Of a stretch of 64,000 nt of DNA, positions 12,321 through 25,516 are shown piece after piece; position 1 is the stretch's first letter, and every line of letters begins with the position of its first letter. The DNA is taken from assembly GCA_022393335.1 (NCBI GenBank), contig JAJEKB010000542.1:404005-468004 (forward strand). The letters are read 5' to 3'. The stretch is from Macrotrachela quadricornifera (taxonomy: Eukaryota; Rotifera; Eurotatoria; Philodinida; Philodinidae). A model generated the notes under the pieces. It was not told where the DNA came from. It searched no databases and saw only the letters and a list, made by a program, of their open reading frames with translations. Both the position numbers and the translations under genes were made by a program.

Positions 12321-15300
12321 ATTTAATCGATATGTCTACACGTCTCGTATGTGTATATCAGTGATCAAAAATTGTGATTAATCTATCATTGTAGATACAA
12401 TCGATAAGAGAAAAAGAGAAAGTGAAAAAGAGAAAAAAAAAGAAAAAGAAGAATTTGACGAATCAAAATACAGCTATAGAGCAATCGGACAGATCATTGA
12501 TTGGTGCCAAATGATCGTTTCTCTTTTTTTTTTTCTGTATTCTCTTATATGATATCAGCATTGCTTGTCAATAAAAAAAATACAATGACGGTCTCCCCAA
12601 CAACTACATGTGTATATAAGAACAACAATACACATACATAAAAAGATCGATTACGTACAGATTGATGAAATACCATCAACAAACGCACTAAGAAATAAGA
12701 AAATGTACACTATGCACACACTCTAATATACGAACTACTAATACTGCTGATCTTTTTTTTTTTGCAGTGTAGGCAACGTATCAATTTTCGCTCTATACAA
12801 CAACGTTTCACCTTTTTTTTTTTTTCTTTTTTGTTGATACACATATTTGATCATATAGGTGAGAAAAATGATTGACTTTGAAATTAACAACAAAAAAAAA
12901 CTTATACGAATAATATGTGATATGATATCAAATAAATATGATATGATTTTTAAAATCATTTCATTTATTAAAATTTGCCCGGCAGACATTCAGGAAATAA
13001 TTTTCAGATCCATATGCTTTGCTTCTTTGTTGTTTTCTTGACAAGTGGATCAAGATAAGTTCACTTTCTTTAATATATTTCTTTTATAGTTTTTCTTTTT
13101 CTTTCTTCAAATATAAAAATAAATTAATTTCTCTTTCTTCTTATTAATATAAAAAAAAAAAAAAGAAAAAGAAAATCATCAATAAGAAGATTACTGCACT
13201 TGTTAACTTGACAACATGTCGGAAAAAGCTTGTTCTAGTCAAAATGATATACGGAGGCGTACACACCGGAAATCATTACTAATGTAAGAACATCTAACCA
13301 TTAATGGACACAAGAAAATAATATACAAGACCAACAAATGGTTGCTATTCTCTGTCGTTCACAGTGGTTGGTATTAATATAGATTTATTAGAGAATAATG
13401 GAATAAATAAGTAGACAAAAAAAATGTTCTTGTGAGCTAATCATATTGATTGTTATGTTTGTCGAAGATCATTATTTGTTGTTTTAGTCTAATGTATGAA
13501 AATGCATATCTTTACATACGTCTGTCACAAATGAAAATATCGAAATCCAACAGAGAAATAAAAATAAGAATAAATACGAAACAAAAAAAAGAAAAGGAAG
13601 AGTTTTGATCCTTGGATCAATGAAATGTAAATAATGTAACAAAAGAAAGGTGTATCTAATTGGCTTGAATAGCAGATGGTTAGTTTAATATGCGCTCTTT
13701 CGTTTGATTTCGTCAGATACAACAACAAATAGTTCTCTAGTTGCCTTCTTAATGACGACATTTCTTTTTTTCACATATATATTCATTCTTTATATATATA
13801 TGTATATATAGATCAATATGAGATGATGACCAAGTGGAATTTTAAGCCGACATGTATAATAAAGTAGTCGCAGTTATAGTCGGCGTCGAATGCTAGAAAG
13901 TAATTTGAGATTGGTCAAACTCTCTTCAAGCATTAACTTTGATAAGTCACAAAGAATAAAACGACAACAATACAACGAATTGAAGTGATAAGTGAACGAA
14001 TGGATATATTGATCTTTAATTTTTTGTGTACATGTTAGAGAAATAAATAAAATCACATATACACACACCTACACAAATAAAATTATAGGAGAAAGAGAAG
14101 AGAGAGAGAGGTCATAGAGATGCCGCTGTGTTCTTCTTTATATACTTGACGTTTTTTTTTTGTGTCTTGTTCATACTAATCAATTATTTGATGTAATACA
14201 TTGAAAAACAAATCATAAGTGGATAATGATGCAAGTGCGCGGCATGACTAAATCATACTTAAGTATACTGATTTGAAATGACAAATTCAAATAGAGTAAT
14301 TGTCATTTTAGAGAATTTTTGACTAAACTTTTTTTTGTTGTTCTTTTTCATTTTACAATTATATATAATTTACCTTTGTATGTTGAAACTATATTATATA
14401 TCTGTTTAAATGAAATTACCTGTATGAGAGAGCACATCTTATTCTTTCTTCGTGATTTTTTGTTTTCTTTTATTTGTATAGTATCATATATAGTAAGGGG
14501 CACTGTTTCTTTATATTAATATTTACACAAAAATATACTAATTTTCTTCATGAATGTCACTCAATTTACTATTTAATGATTTTATGTTTAATTTGATACA
14601 TGTTTTGATAAAAATTAAGAATTATAAATCGTTAGCCTTTTCTATTGATTGTTAAAGAGATTTACTGTTCTTATTAATCGATATATATATATATAAATTA
14701 TATTTCAATATACAATATCATGAATATGAAGATAATATAGAATAAAAAAAATATTTGAAATATAAATAATTTAATTTCATATATTATCAAATAAATAATA
14801 AGTGAGACAGAAATAATAGGACACTTTTATATTCCGTTTTATCATTATTTAATACGTTTTACTAAAAAAAAACAAATGTCACAAGATGCAGTATGAAAAG
14901 CTCTGCAATCTCTAAGGTAAAGCTTATCTCAATTGTGTACTTTTTCTGTTGAAAAAAAAGTAAAATTTCTTGCGACCATTATTTGCAGTGTCGGAATTTG
15001 ATTACTCAAAGTCTTATTCATTTTGGAAACAAAAAGTACAACTATAAACTAAGCTATCTGTTGTTTGTTACATAATTATACGAAATATTTTATTTTTTTT
15101 ATTTTATATATTCGATAAACAATAACTTTCTTTGATAGTAACTATATCTTTTATATTTTGTATAAATGGTTTATAAACCATAGCAAATGTATATTTTTCT
15201 ACTGGATAGAAAAATTTCAACAGATTTATGATTAATAATTGTAAGATTATGACATGACAATGTATAGCATAAGCATGATGATACTGCGATAATGAATTAG

Positions 15301-15606
15301 TCGTTAGTAGAATATGAAATTTATCTTTGTGAATAATTGAGATTACAAAAGATAGAAAATAATAATGATGTACATATTTATTATTTACTATATTTAAAAT
15401 AATTTTTTGTTGAATAATTGTATTCAAAAAGATAATCATTAGAGGGCGCTGTTTGACATTGAAAAATATCCTTGTTCATCAACATTCTAGAGGTTGAAAC
15501 CAAAGAGAATCTTAGCAACCTATTAAATTATGTCTGTTTGCAACTACTATTATCGATTAATACTTCTTTTCATTTTTATTTTATTTTATCGATTAGAATT
15601 ATAAGA
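12321..15606. other. Divergent intergenic region between DMRT and FAM161 genes
   Basis: This 3.3 kb gap separates the two divergently transcribed genes and should hold both promoters. It has A-rich and T-rich homopolymer runs (12420-12450, 12530, 12755-12830, 13150) and a GAGAGA tract at 14093-14112. Open frames at 12738, 12859, 13525, 13874, 14319 and 15104 are low-complexity, lack domains and lack plausible splice partners. I could not identify a promoter motif. Confidence 0.5.
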
Positions 15607-18463
15607 ATGGCTGGTACTTCATTAGTTGATTATTATACTTCTCGTATTAAATTTGATAAACTTAATCCATTAATACGTTCAGCATATAATACAACATCTG
15701 ATTTTGAAGAATATAAACAAAAATTACTTGCAAAAGTTGAAAATAATAATCAAAATAATGATTTATCATTTCTTAATTCAATTGAAGAAATTCGTCATGA
15801 ACAACGTGTTCGATTATCACAAGTTGAACATGATTATTATAATCAAAAGAATATACCATTATTTGATGTACCTTATTATGCTCAAAAAGAAGAAGAAAAT
15901 CAAGAAACTATAATTAAATCAAAACCACCATTACCAACTGCATCAAGACGATCACCATCACCAGTATTTTTAACTGAAGAACCTATTCAACATCATATTC
16001 AACATCGTCCAATATCAGCTAATATAGTTCATCGACATGATGATAATATAGCTTTTTGTCCACATCAAATATATACTGATAATTCAATAACAACAACAAC
16101 AAGTGAACATGATTCAACAACTAATCGTATTCAAAATCATATAGAAAGTATGTGGAATGAATATGAATTAGAAGATTATTTAGAACAAAAAAAGTAAGAT
16201 AAATAAGATATAAAATTTATTTAATTTTTATTTTTTATGGTTTCTATTGTTTTTCTTTTTGTTCTTTATAGAACTCGTCGTCCTCCTAGTGCATCAACAA
16301 CTGCTAATTGGGCAGGTCGTGTAACAGTACCAGAACCATTTTCTTTAACAAATAGTATTCATATGGATAATGTACATCGAAGAAAATGTATGCATGATAT
16401 AGAAGCAGCAAAATTACAGAAAGAAATTGATGATGAACTTATACTTAATCGTTCTTTTAAAGGTGAATATTGTTTTCTTCATTTAGATATGAATCATTTG
16501 TTTGAAAGTTTTATTATTCTAGTTTGATTGTCTTTCATGAATTTTTATATAGTGAACATGATAGAACAAATTGTCGGTTTTTGATAAACTATTTTCTTAA
16601 ACTAGACTAAACGAGAAACTTCATTCTGATGTGAGATGGTAGAGAATTCTATGTAGATTTTATTGATAGGTTGTTTATGAAATGAGTATTTGTCTTTCTC
16701 TTGTAATATTAAGAATACTAGGTATCACGCAAAATCATCGTTTGTTCATTTTAAAAAATGCAACACTTTTGGACTCAAGTTTTTTGCTCGGTTATCTATA
16801 GTTCAAAAATCTATTTCTTCTTGTTATTAATCGATACAGAATTTTCCACTGTATCTAATGATGTTTTGATTTTGTTAAGATTAATTGTTTTTACTCCAAA
16901 AAATATAAAGCACTAAGAAACTAATTTTTGACTGAGGAAATCGTACTTAGCACTTTCCATTTTCTTAAAACTTAATTTTACAAAAAACTGCAGAATTTTA
17001 CGCTCTTCATAATACGAGCTGAATTCTTTTACTTAATCTAAAAAAAATTTCAAAAATGGACATAATTAATCATGTTTTTTTGGATAACGAAGTTTCGTCA
17101 CGTGATTTGATTATTGAATCTCAAAATGTATAATTTTTATTTTGTTTAGCTAATCCTGTTCCTGCTCATGTTCATATGCCTTTATATGAACAATTACGAG
17201 AAGAACAACGTATTCGTCGTGAACAAGTTCGTCATATGACAAAAGAATATTTAGATTCTATATCAAAACCATTTGGATTTGAATCACGTGAAAAAGCTAA
17301 AACATTATTACGACGACATTCATTTTCTGATGGTGATATTATTCGACGTCAACCACAATTTAGAGCAAAACCATTACCTGATTTTTATTATCGAACAAGC
17401 AAAGATATTGAACAGTATTATTTAAATAAATCATATATATATATATATATTTTTTTTTTAATTTATTTTATTTTTAGAATGAAAGAAAAATCTCTTTATC
17501 GTTCAATAAAAAAAGAAATGCGAGCTAAAGAATTACTTCATCAATCACGTCTTCCACATAGTATGAAAGAACGTGAACAACAATTAAAACATACACATCG
17601 TTCAATGAGTGCAAATGATTTAGCACGTATTGGTCTTGAAGAATATACATTTAAACCAAAAACTAATGGTTATTATATACCAGATTATGATAAACTTCAT
17701 TCAAAATTTTTATATCAAACTGAACAATTAAAACGTATGCGTCCATCAACAAAATGTAAACCATTTTTATTATATACAAATTTAATTCCATCAAGAAAAA
17801 ATCAAATTCTTGATGATATACGTAATGATGAAGAAACACGTTATTTACAAACATTTCATATAAAAGGAAAACGAATACCAACAAAATCAACATCTGGAAT
17901 GAATTTATCAGCTAATCTTCAACAATCTGAAGCTATACCAACAAAAACAACTGAATCTCAACGTGTACGTGAAATAATTGGTAAAAGAAAACGACGTGAA
18001 GACGAAATTAAAAATAAATTTGAAGAAAAATTTCAAAGATCAAGATCAGCTAAAGAAAAAAGATTAAAAGAAAAAATTTATGAACGTGCTAAATTACAAG
18101 ATAAATCAACTATATATAAAGCAAATAAAGAAGAAAATGTAAAAAAACAAACAATTTCGATATTTTTAAATTTTAATTTACATGTATATTTTTTTTTATT
18201 AGACTCGTAAAATTCGACAATCTATACGTCAAACTGGAGATGATTATGTTCGAACATTAGATGCAATGAATAATCGTGTTGAACGACGTCCATTATTACT
18301 TGAACAAAATCAACAAGATAAAGCTGTACGAGATTTAGAAAAAAAAATAAAACATGCAATGAGTGTAGCAAAAATAACTGAAAAAGATTTAATGAGACAA
18401 AAATTTAATCCACCTAATGTTAAAGTAACAAGAACACGTACTGATTATTCATCAGAAATATAA
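15607..18463 (+). CDS. FAM161: FAM161-family centrosomal/ciliary protein
   Basis: Five exons: 15607-16193, 16272-16462, 17150-17414, 17478-18138 and 18203-18463, giving 654 residues. The FAM161 (UPF0564) region begins in exon 3 with SKPFGFESREK, and FRAKPLPDFYY follows. Further conserved stretches are FLYQTEQLKRMRP and TKCKPFLLYTNLIP, then a long Lys/Arg/Glu-rich coiled coil (about residues 500-600) with SQRVREIIGKRKRREDE. Human FAM161A/B are microtubule-binding proteins of the centrosome, basal body and photoreceptor connecting cilium. The N-terminal half is poorly conserved and contains EQRVRLSQVEHDYY and a Pro/Ser-rich piece. The ATG at 15607 is the first in frame; the open frame extends further upstream only from a non-ATG codon. 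The 63-base intron at 17415-17477 keeps the frame open and could be mistaken for coding. Confidence 0.88.
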
Positions 18464-20735
18464 AATGAACTATTTTGTTTTCTTCTTTTTTATTGTTTGT
18501 AATTTGTATTTTTTTTTTTGCACAAATATGTGAAAAAATGAAAATAATGAATTCACTATAAAATTTTAGTTTAGTTTACAGCCGTATTACAATTTTATTC
18601 ATATTGTTATTTTTTACAAAAGATAATATTATATTGGTTATAATTATATTGAAAATATTAATTATTATTGTCTTATTAAAAGGAATTTCTCCCTCATTCT
18701 CAGAGTTCACAAGGTATGACTACGGGAAAATTTATGACACTCCAAAGGTAAATAGATATTGATGTGTTTCGTTTCAAGAGTTAGCGAAATCGTACTTCAT
18801 CTTTTCAAGCTGAAACTTTTATGTTAACTAAGACTCAGCCAGTATGCATGTTTTGTCTTCTTTGAAAAATACTGTTTTCATACTTTGGAAAGAATAGAAT
18901 GAAAAAAAGAAAAGACATATCCCAATTTAATTGAAGTGCTTGTAAAAATATCTGATTTTGATCGATCTAACTGTTTTGGAGAAAAAGAGGGAAAAATTTT
19001 TGAAGAAAAGAATAAATAAAGTGAAATTTTGTACTTCTCATCTGCAAGATAATAACTCTAATTGAAAGAATTGATGAATACTGTTGTATCTTAGTCTATT
19101 TGCTTTACCGATATTTTTCAGATGGTTTGAAACACTGTTATTTGATTACAACACAAAGAAATATTAAATAAAAATTCGTCTTTACTATGTCGACTATCAT
19201 TAATATTGATAAGACAATTCATTCTTGGTATGTAGGTGAATTTTCTTTAACTGTGCTTGCCATCAGTAGATTTACAATGATCAATAACTTTTTAACAAAC
19301 GCAATAGATGTCACGAGAAAAATATATTCATTTTTGCCGAAATATGGCTTTTTGAAACTTCGCATTTTTAAGAATAGAGCATATCTTGATACGTCTTTAG
19401 TAATGTAAATTGAAAATGAAAAAATTTTTTTGGTACAGGAAAGGAAAGAGAAGATCTTCTTAAATATTTATTTCTAATTTGAAATTGAAAAATAAATGAA
19501 AGAACAGATAATATTCTATGAGTATAATGCAGAATAGAGAATTTTTTAAGGATTTTTGAAATATATTTTTACTGAAATTAATACGATAATTGACAAGTTC
19601 TTATGTCGAATATATATTCTAGTCTAATTTCAATTTTAAATACATATTTAAATAAAGATTATGTTGATAAATTTTGTAACACTATATCGAAACTAATTTT
19701 TTCTCTGACGAACAATAATACTAAAGCTATTATTAATTTGCTTAAACTCATCAAGTTTCAACTTAATAAAAAAAGAAACATTTTGAAATTACTATAGTAT
19801 TATATAAACGTTTTGTTTCAACTTTGAAACAATTATATTATCAAAATTAGCGCTACTAGTGAACACTTGATAAATATATAATGTTCAATCGAAGTCTATA
19901 TTTCATAAGTACCAAGGCATATAGAAGATTAAGAAAAAAAAATTGTGAAGAAAGGAAGTTTTATTTCATAACCAAACACAAATAATGTGAGCACATTATC
20001 ACAAAAACACACGAGAACGAAATAATATATATTCGCTGCTTTCCGCAGCTTCTTATACATCCATCACGTTCCAATACATTCTCTCCTACTCAAAATCAAA
20101 GGCGAACAACGAAAAATGTGAGAGAATTGTGAATGAAAACAAAACTGAGAAATTAAATGAATCAAAAAAAAGAAGGTATATAAAAAATACATATTTAAAT
20201 AAAATAGAACTTTTACTTATATCGATTTTTTTTTATAATTCCAAAGAAAATTTCGTTTATTTTGAAAAATTACTTTGTCGCATAAATTCCCATCTCATAT
20301 TTTATTATTGTTCACCTATAGTTTTTCTTTCATCCATTTCATGAAACCGTATTAATAAATTCATTTATTGATTTACAATAAGTATCCATATTATAATTAA
20401 AAATATAATCAAATAATAAATCAATTTCTTTTTCTTTTACGATAATAATAATCATTTTATTTAGTATAGATTTACGCAATACTGCAGTTTGATTATCAGA
20501 AAATAGTTGGTCTACAACATGTATCTTACTATAGTGCAAAAACTTAATATATTTTTCTCGCATTTTTCCGTAATAAGAGAACAGAAAAAAGTTTCGCCAA
20601 TAGCGCTTTTTTTGTCTCCTCTGAACGCGTAGATCGGTGAATTTAGCTCGTTCTATTCTTATTTTTTATATTTGCAGAAGACCAGCATCTTTTTCTTTTT
20701 TTTTTCTTTCTTTTCTTTTCTTCCAACTACATACG
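18464..20735. other. Intergenic FAM161-SLC35A4
   Basis: AT-rich. Open frames near 19187, 19603 and 20129 are biased toward Asn/Lys/Ile and show no domain. The short hairpin GCTGC/GCAGC is at about 20037-20051. A TTTGCAG acceptor-like site at about 20670-20677 lies just before the SLC35A4 start and may end a 5' UTR intron. Confidence 0.5.
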
Positions 20736-21848
20736 ATGTCGATTATTAATAGTACTAGGTTGAATTTAGTCATGTTTGACTCTACTCTTTCAACCAATAA
20801 TGAAAACGAATCACCAACATCATCATCACCATTCTTATTTTTAACTAATAATTTAATAAATTTAAAAGAAAAAAGAAAAAATATTTCATATTCAATATTT
20901 TTTCGTTTAATGATATTTTTTCAAATAATTGCTTATGGTTCATATTCAGTATTAGTACATTTATGTGAAAAAAATGGTATGATTACATTTTCATCATTAT
21001 CAATGAATTTTATTATTGAATTTATTAAATTAATTATTTCTCTTAGTGCATTTATTTATTTAAAACAAATAAATATAAATAAAATACAAATTATTTCAAA
21101 ATTTAAACAATCAATACCATATTCAATACCAGCTATACTTTATTTTTTAAATAATAATTTAGCTGTACATATACAAATTCAAATGGATCCAACATCTTAT
21201 CAAATTTTATCAAATTTTAAAATATTTACAACAGCTATTCTTTATCGTTTAATTATTAAAAAAAAATTACGAAAACAACAATGGTTTGCATTAACCTTAC
21301 TTTTTATTGGTGGTCTTGCTTATAGTTTAGGTGCCGTTAAAAATTCATCATTTATTTCAAAGACTATTGTAGATTCAACAGTAGTTATCCGAGAAATGTA
21401 TATACGTCCATTAGGTATTCCAATGATAGTTATTTATTGTACATTAAGTGGTCTTGCTGGTGTTTATAATGAATGGATATTAAAACGAAATTATAATGAA
21501 TCACTTTATTTACAAAATATATTTCTTTATACTTATGGAACTTTTTTTAATTTAATACCAATTATTAGTATAATAATAACAACTTCACAAAGTATATCTT
21601 ATTTTAATTTATTTCATGGGTTTTCATTTTATACATGGTTAATTATATTTACACAAGCATTAAATGGTTTATTTATGTCTGTAATAATGAAACATTCTTC
21701 AAATATAATAAGATTATTTATTATATCATTTTCTTTAATTATAACTGCTATTCTTTCTTTAGTTATATTTCATATTAGTTTTAATATTTATTTTTTTACA
21801 TCTTTTGTCATAATGACGTGTGCACTTTCATTTTATTATATAAATTAA
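20736..21848 (+). CDS. SLC35A4: Nucleotide-sugar transporter family protein, SLC35A4-like
   Basis: A single intronless exon of 370 residues with about ten hydrophobic segments, the topology of SLC35 Golgi transporters. Family blocks are visible: LNNNLAVHIQIQMDPTSYQI (the NNL...MDP..YQ signature), FIGGLAYSLGAV, LSGLAGVYNEWILKR, LYLQNIFLYTYG, and QALNGLFMSVIMKHSSNI with IIRLFIIS. The VYNEWILKR, LQN.FLYT.G and ALNGL.MS..MKH motifs match SLC35A4 better than SLC35A1-A3, where the middle motif usually reads differently. SLC35A4 is Golgi-located; a CDP-ribitol role has been proposed in mammals and its substrate here is unknown. The open frame extends upstream to 20637 without an ATG, so I start at the ATG at 20736. 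The gene is bounded by large non-coding gaps on both sides. Confidence 0.85.
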   Translation: MSIINSTRLNLVMFDSTLSTNNENESPTSSSPFLFLTNNLINLKEKRKNISYSIFFRLMIFFQIIAYGSYSVLVHLCEKNGMITFSSLSMNFIIEFIKLIISLSAFIYLKQININKIQIISKFKQSIPYSIPAILYFLNNNLAVHIQIQMDPTSYQILSNFKIFTTAILYRLIIKKKLRKQQWFALTLLFIGGLAYSLGAVKNSSFISKTIVDSTVVIREMYIRPLGIPMIVIYCTLSGLAGVYNEWILKRNYNESLYLQNIFLYTYGTFFNLIPIISIIITTSQSISYFNLFHGFSFYTWLIIFTQALNGLFMSVIMKHSSNIIRLFIISFSLIITAILSLVIFHISFNIYFFTSFVIMTCALSFYYIN

Positions 21849-23728
21849 ATATTTTTTATTGTTTCGCCGATAATTCCGAATTAATATTATCTTACGAGAT
21901 AAACTATTTTTTTTGATTAAATAATAAATATAGTTGTAGTATTATGTTAGGAATTTTTTGAATAAAGATGAAAGATAAAATTTAAATTTTCTTCTAATGG
22001 TTGTTCTGCTTATTCTATAAAGTATAATCAAATGGCACTAAAGAGGTTGTTATATTTTTAAAAAATCTTCACATTCTTTTTAAAAAATATATTGATTATT
22101 ATGAGTTAACTCTAGTACGATTATTCTACCGGATTTGTTATGTTTTGAAGTATCATTTTACAAAGCGAAATAACAGAATGAGTACTCTCACACAATACAC
22201 ACGCAACAGCTGTTATAAGAGAACATTTAATAACGATCAAAGTTATTATTTATCAATTTATCAAAAAAAAACCATGGTGTTTGTTATATGTACATTTTTA
22301 TCATAACTAATGTAGAGAAAATGAATATAGAAATTTATCTATTCTTTATGATACGATATGCTTGCCAAAACTGATAGTTTCATTTGAGAATCAACTATAA
22401 ACTAGAAGATAATTATGTGAATCTTACCTTTTTATTAAAATAACTCAGTTAATACAATAAAAAAATAGGAATTGCTAGAATTAATACAGAAATAAGAAAA
22501 AAAGATATTCATGATTAAAATAAAACAGTGTAGATCTTTATAAAGTTCACGGTCAATTGGAGAAGACATAGGATAGTTATTGATATACCAATGTTCATAT
22601 GATGTTTTATGATTGCATTTTTAATAGACTTACTGATGCATGTTGAATATCTAGGATCGACCGCTGTAACAATGTGACTATCAAAACTAAGCGTTCATAC
22701 TATATTATCAGTACCTATCGATAATCTAGCTTTGAAACCGTTTGGATACGGAATAGAGTTCTGATAGATAGGTACACTAGAATATACATTTAAGTTGTTT
22801 GCAGAAGGACGTGTGACTGTGACTTGCTCATAAAAATAGTAACATTGTTCAGTGTTACAACTGAATTGGATCGTATAATTACCGACTCAAGTCTGTGATT
22901 TGGTGATAGCTATACTGCATACAATAAAGACAAGGATAAGTATTGATGGCATAATTTATTGTTCGAAATAGCAGTATAGAAAGCCACAGATGATAAAGAT
23001 AATCAATATGTTCTGTACAGCCTTTATATATTAATGCCTCCCACGATAACATAACCCAAAAATAATCAAAACATTTTCTCATTATGGATTCACAGAAATA
23101 ATATCTAACTTCAATGAATAAAAAGTCACACTCTAGATAGTATACTTTACATGGCAAACTAATGTATCGTGTTACATATCAGATTTCTTACCAATGTGAT
23201 TACCTTGTATTTACTTACAAAAAAAAAATATCGAACATCTCTGGATCATTCTCTATTCTTACTCAATAAGTATTTACTTTATATCAACTATGACTATACA
23301 CATTAAATTAACATTAGTTTAGCATTCATTATTCTATATCATTTTCTCTTTAATCCTTTACCCTTTGTTGAATCATTTTTGACTCATGGGCGAAAATTAT
23401 ATTTATAGGAATCTATAGTTTATTATATTGTTTACATAACATGCGAGAAATTTTCTCTAAATCAATTGAAAACAATTTATTCAAAACATAAACGATTATT
23501 TATCTTAGTATTGTGACGTGCAAGAGTCTTTTCTGCATTCACTCACATATATTATATGTCGAATGCATAAGAGAGATGAAATCTAATAAATCATTTTAAT
23601 TATAAACTTTTTAAATAATTAAACAAAAAGAAAAACAAATATACATCTAACATACGCTTGATTTTTTAGATATTTTATATATACAATAAATATTCATTAT
23701 TTAATTACTCTTTTCAATACAATATAAG
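21849..23728. other. Intergenic SLC35A4-ODC
   Basis: AT-rich with no supported gene. A minus-strand open frame at 22879-23157 (92 codons, several Cys and Tyr) lies in slightly more balanced sequence but has no recognisable domain. The 3' UTRs of the convergent SLC35A4 (+) and ODC (-) genes should both lie here. Confidence 0.5.
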
Positions 23729-25516
23729 TTAATTTTTCCAAATGAAAACATATTTCTTTGTTTGAAATCCATTAAAATTTGATGCACACGCATTAGTATA
23801 TGAACCAACATCGGGAAACCATAAAACATCACCAATATCTAATAATGGTAAATCAATAGAATGTGCAATACAATCAATTGAATCACATGTTGGACCAAAT
23901 ATTACCGATTTAAATTGATCACATTTTTCATTATCTTCTTTCATTTTTATATAATGTACAATAAATATTTTATGATCAAATATAATAGCATTAAATGTTC
24001 CATATATACCATCATTAATATAATAAATATTATCAGCATTTTCAATAAGTGCTTTTTCAGATTTTGAATTTTCATCTTCATCATCAGGTGAATTAGGTAT
24101 AGTAGATATATAACGGTCTAATTGTATCATTTTTTCATTAGATTTATAATCACGATTGTGAATACGTCGAGCAATAATACGAGTAACTAATATCATACCT
24201 CCAGATGAAAAATAACGACCAGGTTCTGACATTAATGTAATACCTATAATAGAATTTTTATTGTAATATTAAAAATAACAAAAATTAATTCCATTATTTT
24301 CTGTATCCATTTATATATGAAAATAAATATTTAATATACTGACCTTCTGATTCAGGAAATAACTTGTCTAATGTATTATTAATTATTTTAGCTACTTCCG
24401 GAAAGCTTGGTTTATCCCAATTGTGTCCTGAAAATCCACCACCAATATCTAATATTTTAAAATTAAATCCAAATTCATCTCGTTGAGCAATATCAAAAAT
24501 TCGTCGTGCTTGTTTAAGTGAATTTGTATAAATTTGAGGATCAAGACAACGACTACCAACATGAAATGAACATCCAACAAGATTAATATTTAACTTTCGA
24601 GCTAATTGAAGTAAAATAATACATTCACGTTCATTAGCACCAAATTTTGTTGAAAATGGACTCATTGAATGTTTGTCATCAGTTTTGAGACGAAGTAAAA
24701 CCTATTTAAATAAGAAAAAAATAAACTGTAAATTTATATTAAAGATTTCTTTCTATTAATTTACTTTCGCTTCAGGCCAATGTTCTTTTAATTTTTTAAG
24801 TTCATCTTCATTATCCACAACCGTCATTTGTACACCTGCTTCACGAAATTGTTGAATATGAGATACAGATTTACATGGATGAGCAAAAATAATACGTGTT
24901 GCATAATTAAAATTATTACCACATGTTTTACGTACAAGATCAAGTTCTTCAGCTGATGCACAATCAAAACCACCACCTAATTCAGCAATAATTTCAATAA
25001 TAAAACTATTAGGATTACTCTTAACTGCATAGAATGGATGAATACGACCAAGAAAATGCATCCATTGTAAATATTGACGAGCATAATGTGATAGATTAAC
25101 AATATAAAATGGTGCATCATTATCTAATGAAATTTCTTCGCAACATTTTCTAAATAAAAATATTATTAAAAAAATTATACAGTTAGATAATTATTTTATT
25201 TTTACTTTACGATAGATGCTGTTGTTTGTCCATAATCAATATGTTTAGCTCCTAGCTTCTTTTCAAATAGATCTTTAAGATGATGAACTAGGAATCGTCG
25301 TCGTCGATTGTAAACTTTTATTGCTTGTTCATCTTGATCATGACCTTGATTATGTAAAACTTCATCGACATCTTTAATGCTAAGTTGATGAATTAAATTA
25401 GTTCGTACTGGTTGTTTATCATCTTCGTCAAGTTCATTATTTTCAGCTTTTTGAGAATCACTATTACTTGTTTCAGGTTTGGTTGTTTCTTTATGAAGAT
25501 GTTTCTTATGCGGCAT
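23729..25516 (-). CDS. ODC1: Ornithine decarboxylase
   Basis: Four exons on the minus strand: 25516-25206, 25149-24765, 24701-24344 and 24243-23729, giving 522 residues (vertebrate ODC is about 460). It decarboxylates ornithine to putrescine with PLP, the first step of polyamine synthesis, in the cytosol. Catalytic residues are all visible: the PLP lysine in PFYAVKSNP, FHVGS, the phosphate loop DIGGGFSGH, EPGRYF, NDGIYGTFNA, and the dimer-contact CD in FGPTCDSID followed by YTNACASNFNGF. Because the PLP lysine and this cysteine are intact it should be an enzyme, not an antizyme inhibitor. The extra length is an N-terminal acidic/charged extension of about 45 residues (Glu/Asp/Lys-rich, before VRTNLIHQL) and a Ser/Asp/Glu insert before KALIENADNIYY. 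The exon 1 donor uses GTAAAA at 25205, needed to keep frame. The C-terminus stops soon after FIWKN and has no obvious PEST tail. Confidence 0.93.

Noticed and set aside
15104..15439. A 111-codon minus-strand frame upstream of FAM161
   Set aside because: Composition is Ile/Tyr/His-biased AT noise with no domain or splice context.
17415..17477. The frame-open stretch of the FAM161 third intron as coding
   Set aside because: It would insert a Tyr-Ile repeat and Phe run in a conserved region; a clean GT-AG intron joins DIEQ to MKEKSLY.
20129..20735. An upstream microprotein frame like that on vertebrate SLC35A4 transcripts
   Set aside because: No frame upstream resembles that microprotein; the only frame at 20129 is Lys/Asn/Ile-rich noise.
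22879..23157. A 92-codon minus-strand Cys/Tyr-rich frame
   Set aside because: No recognisable family, and neighbouring frames show no supporting exon.
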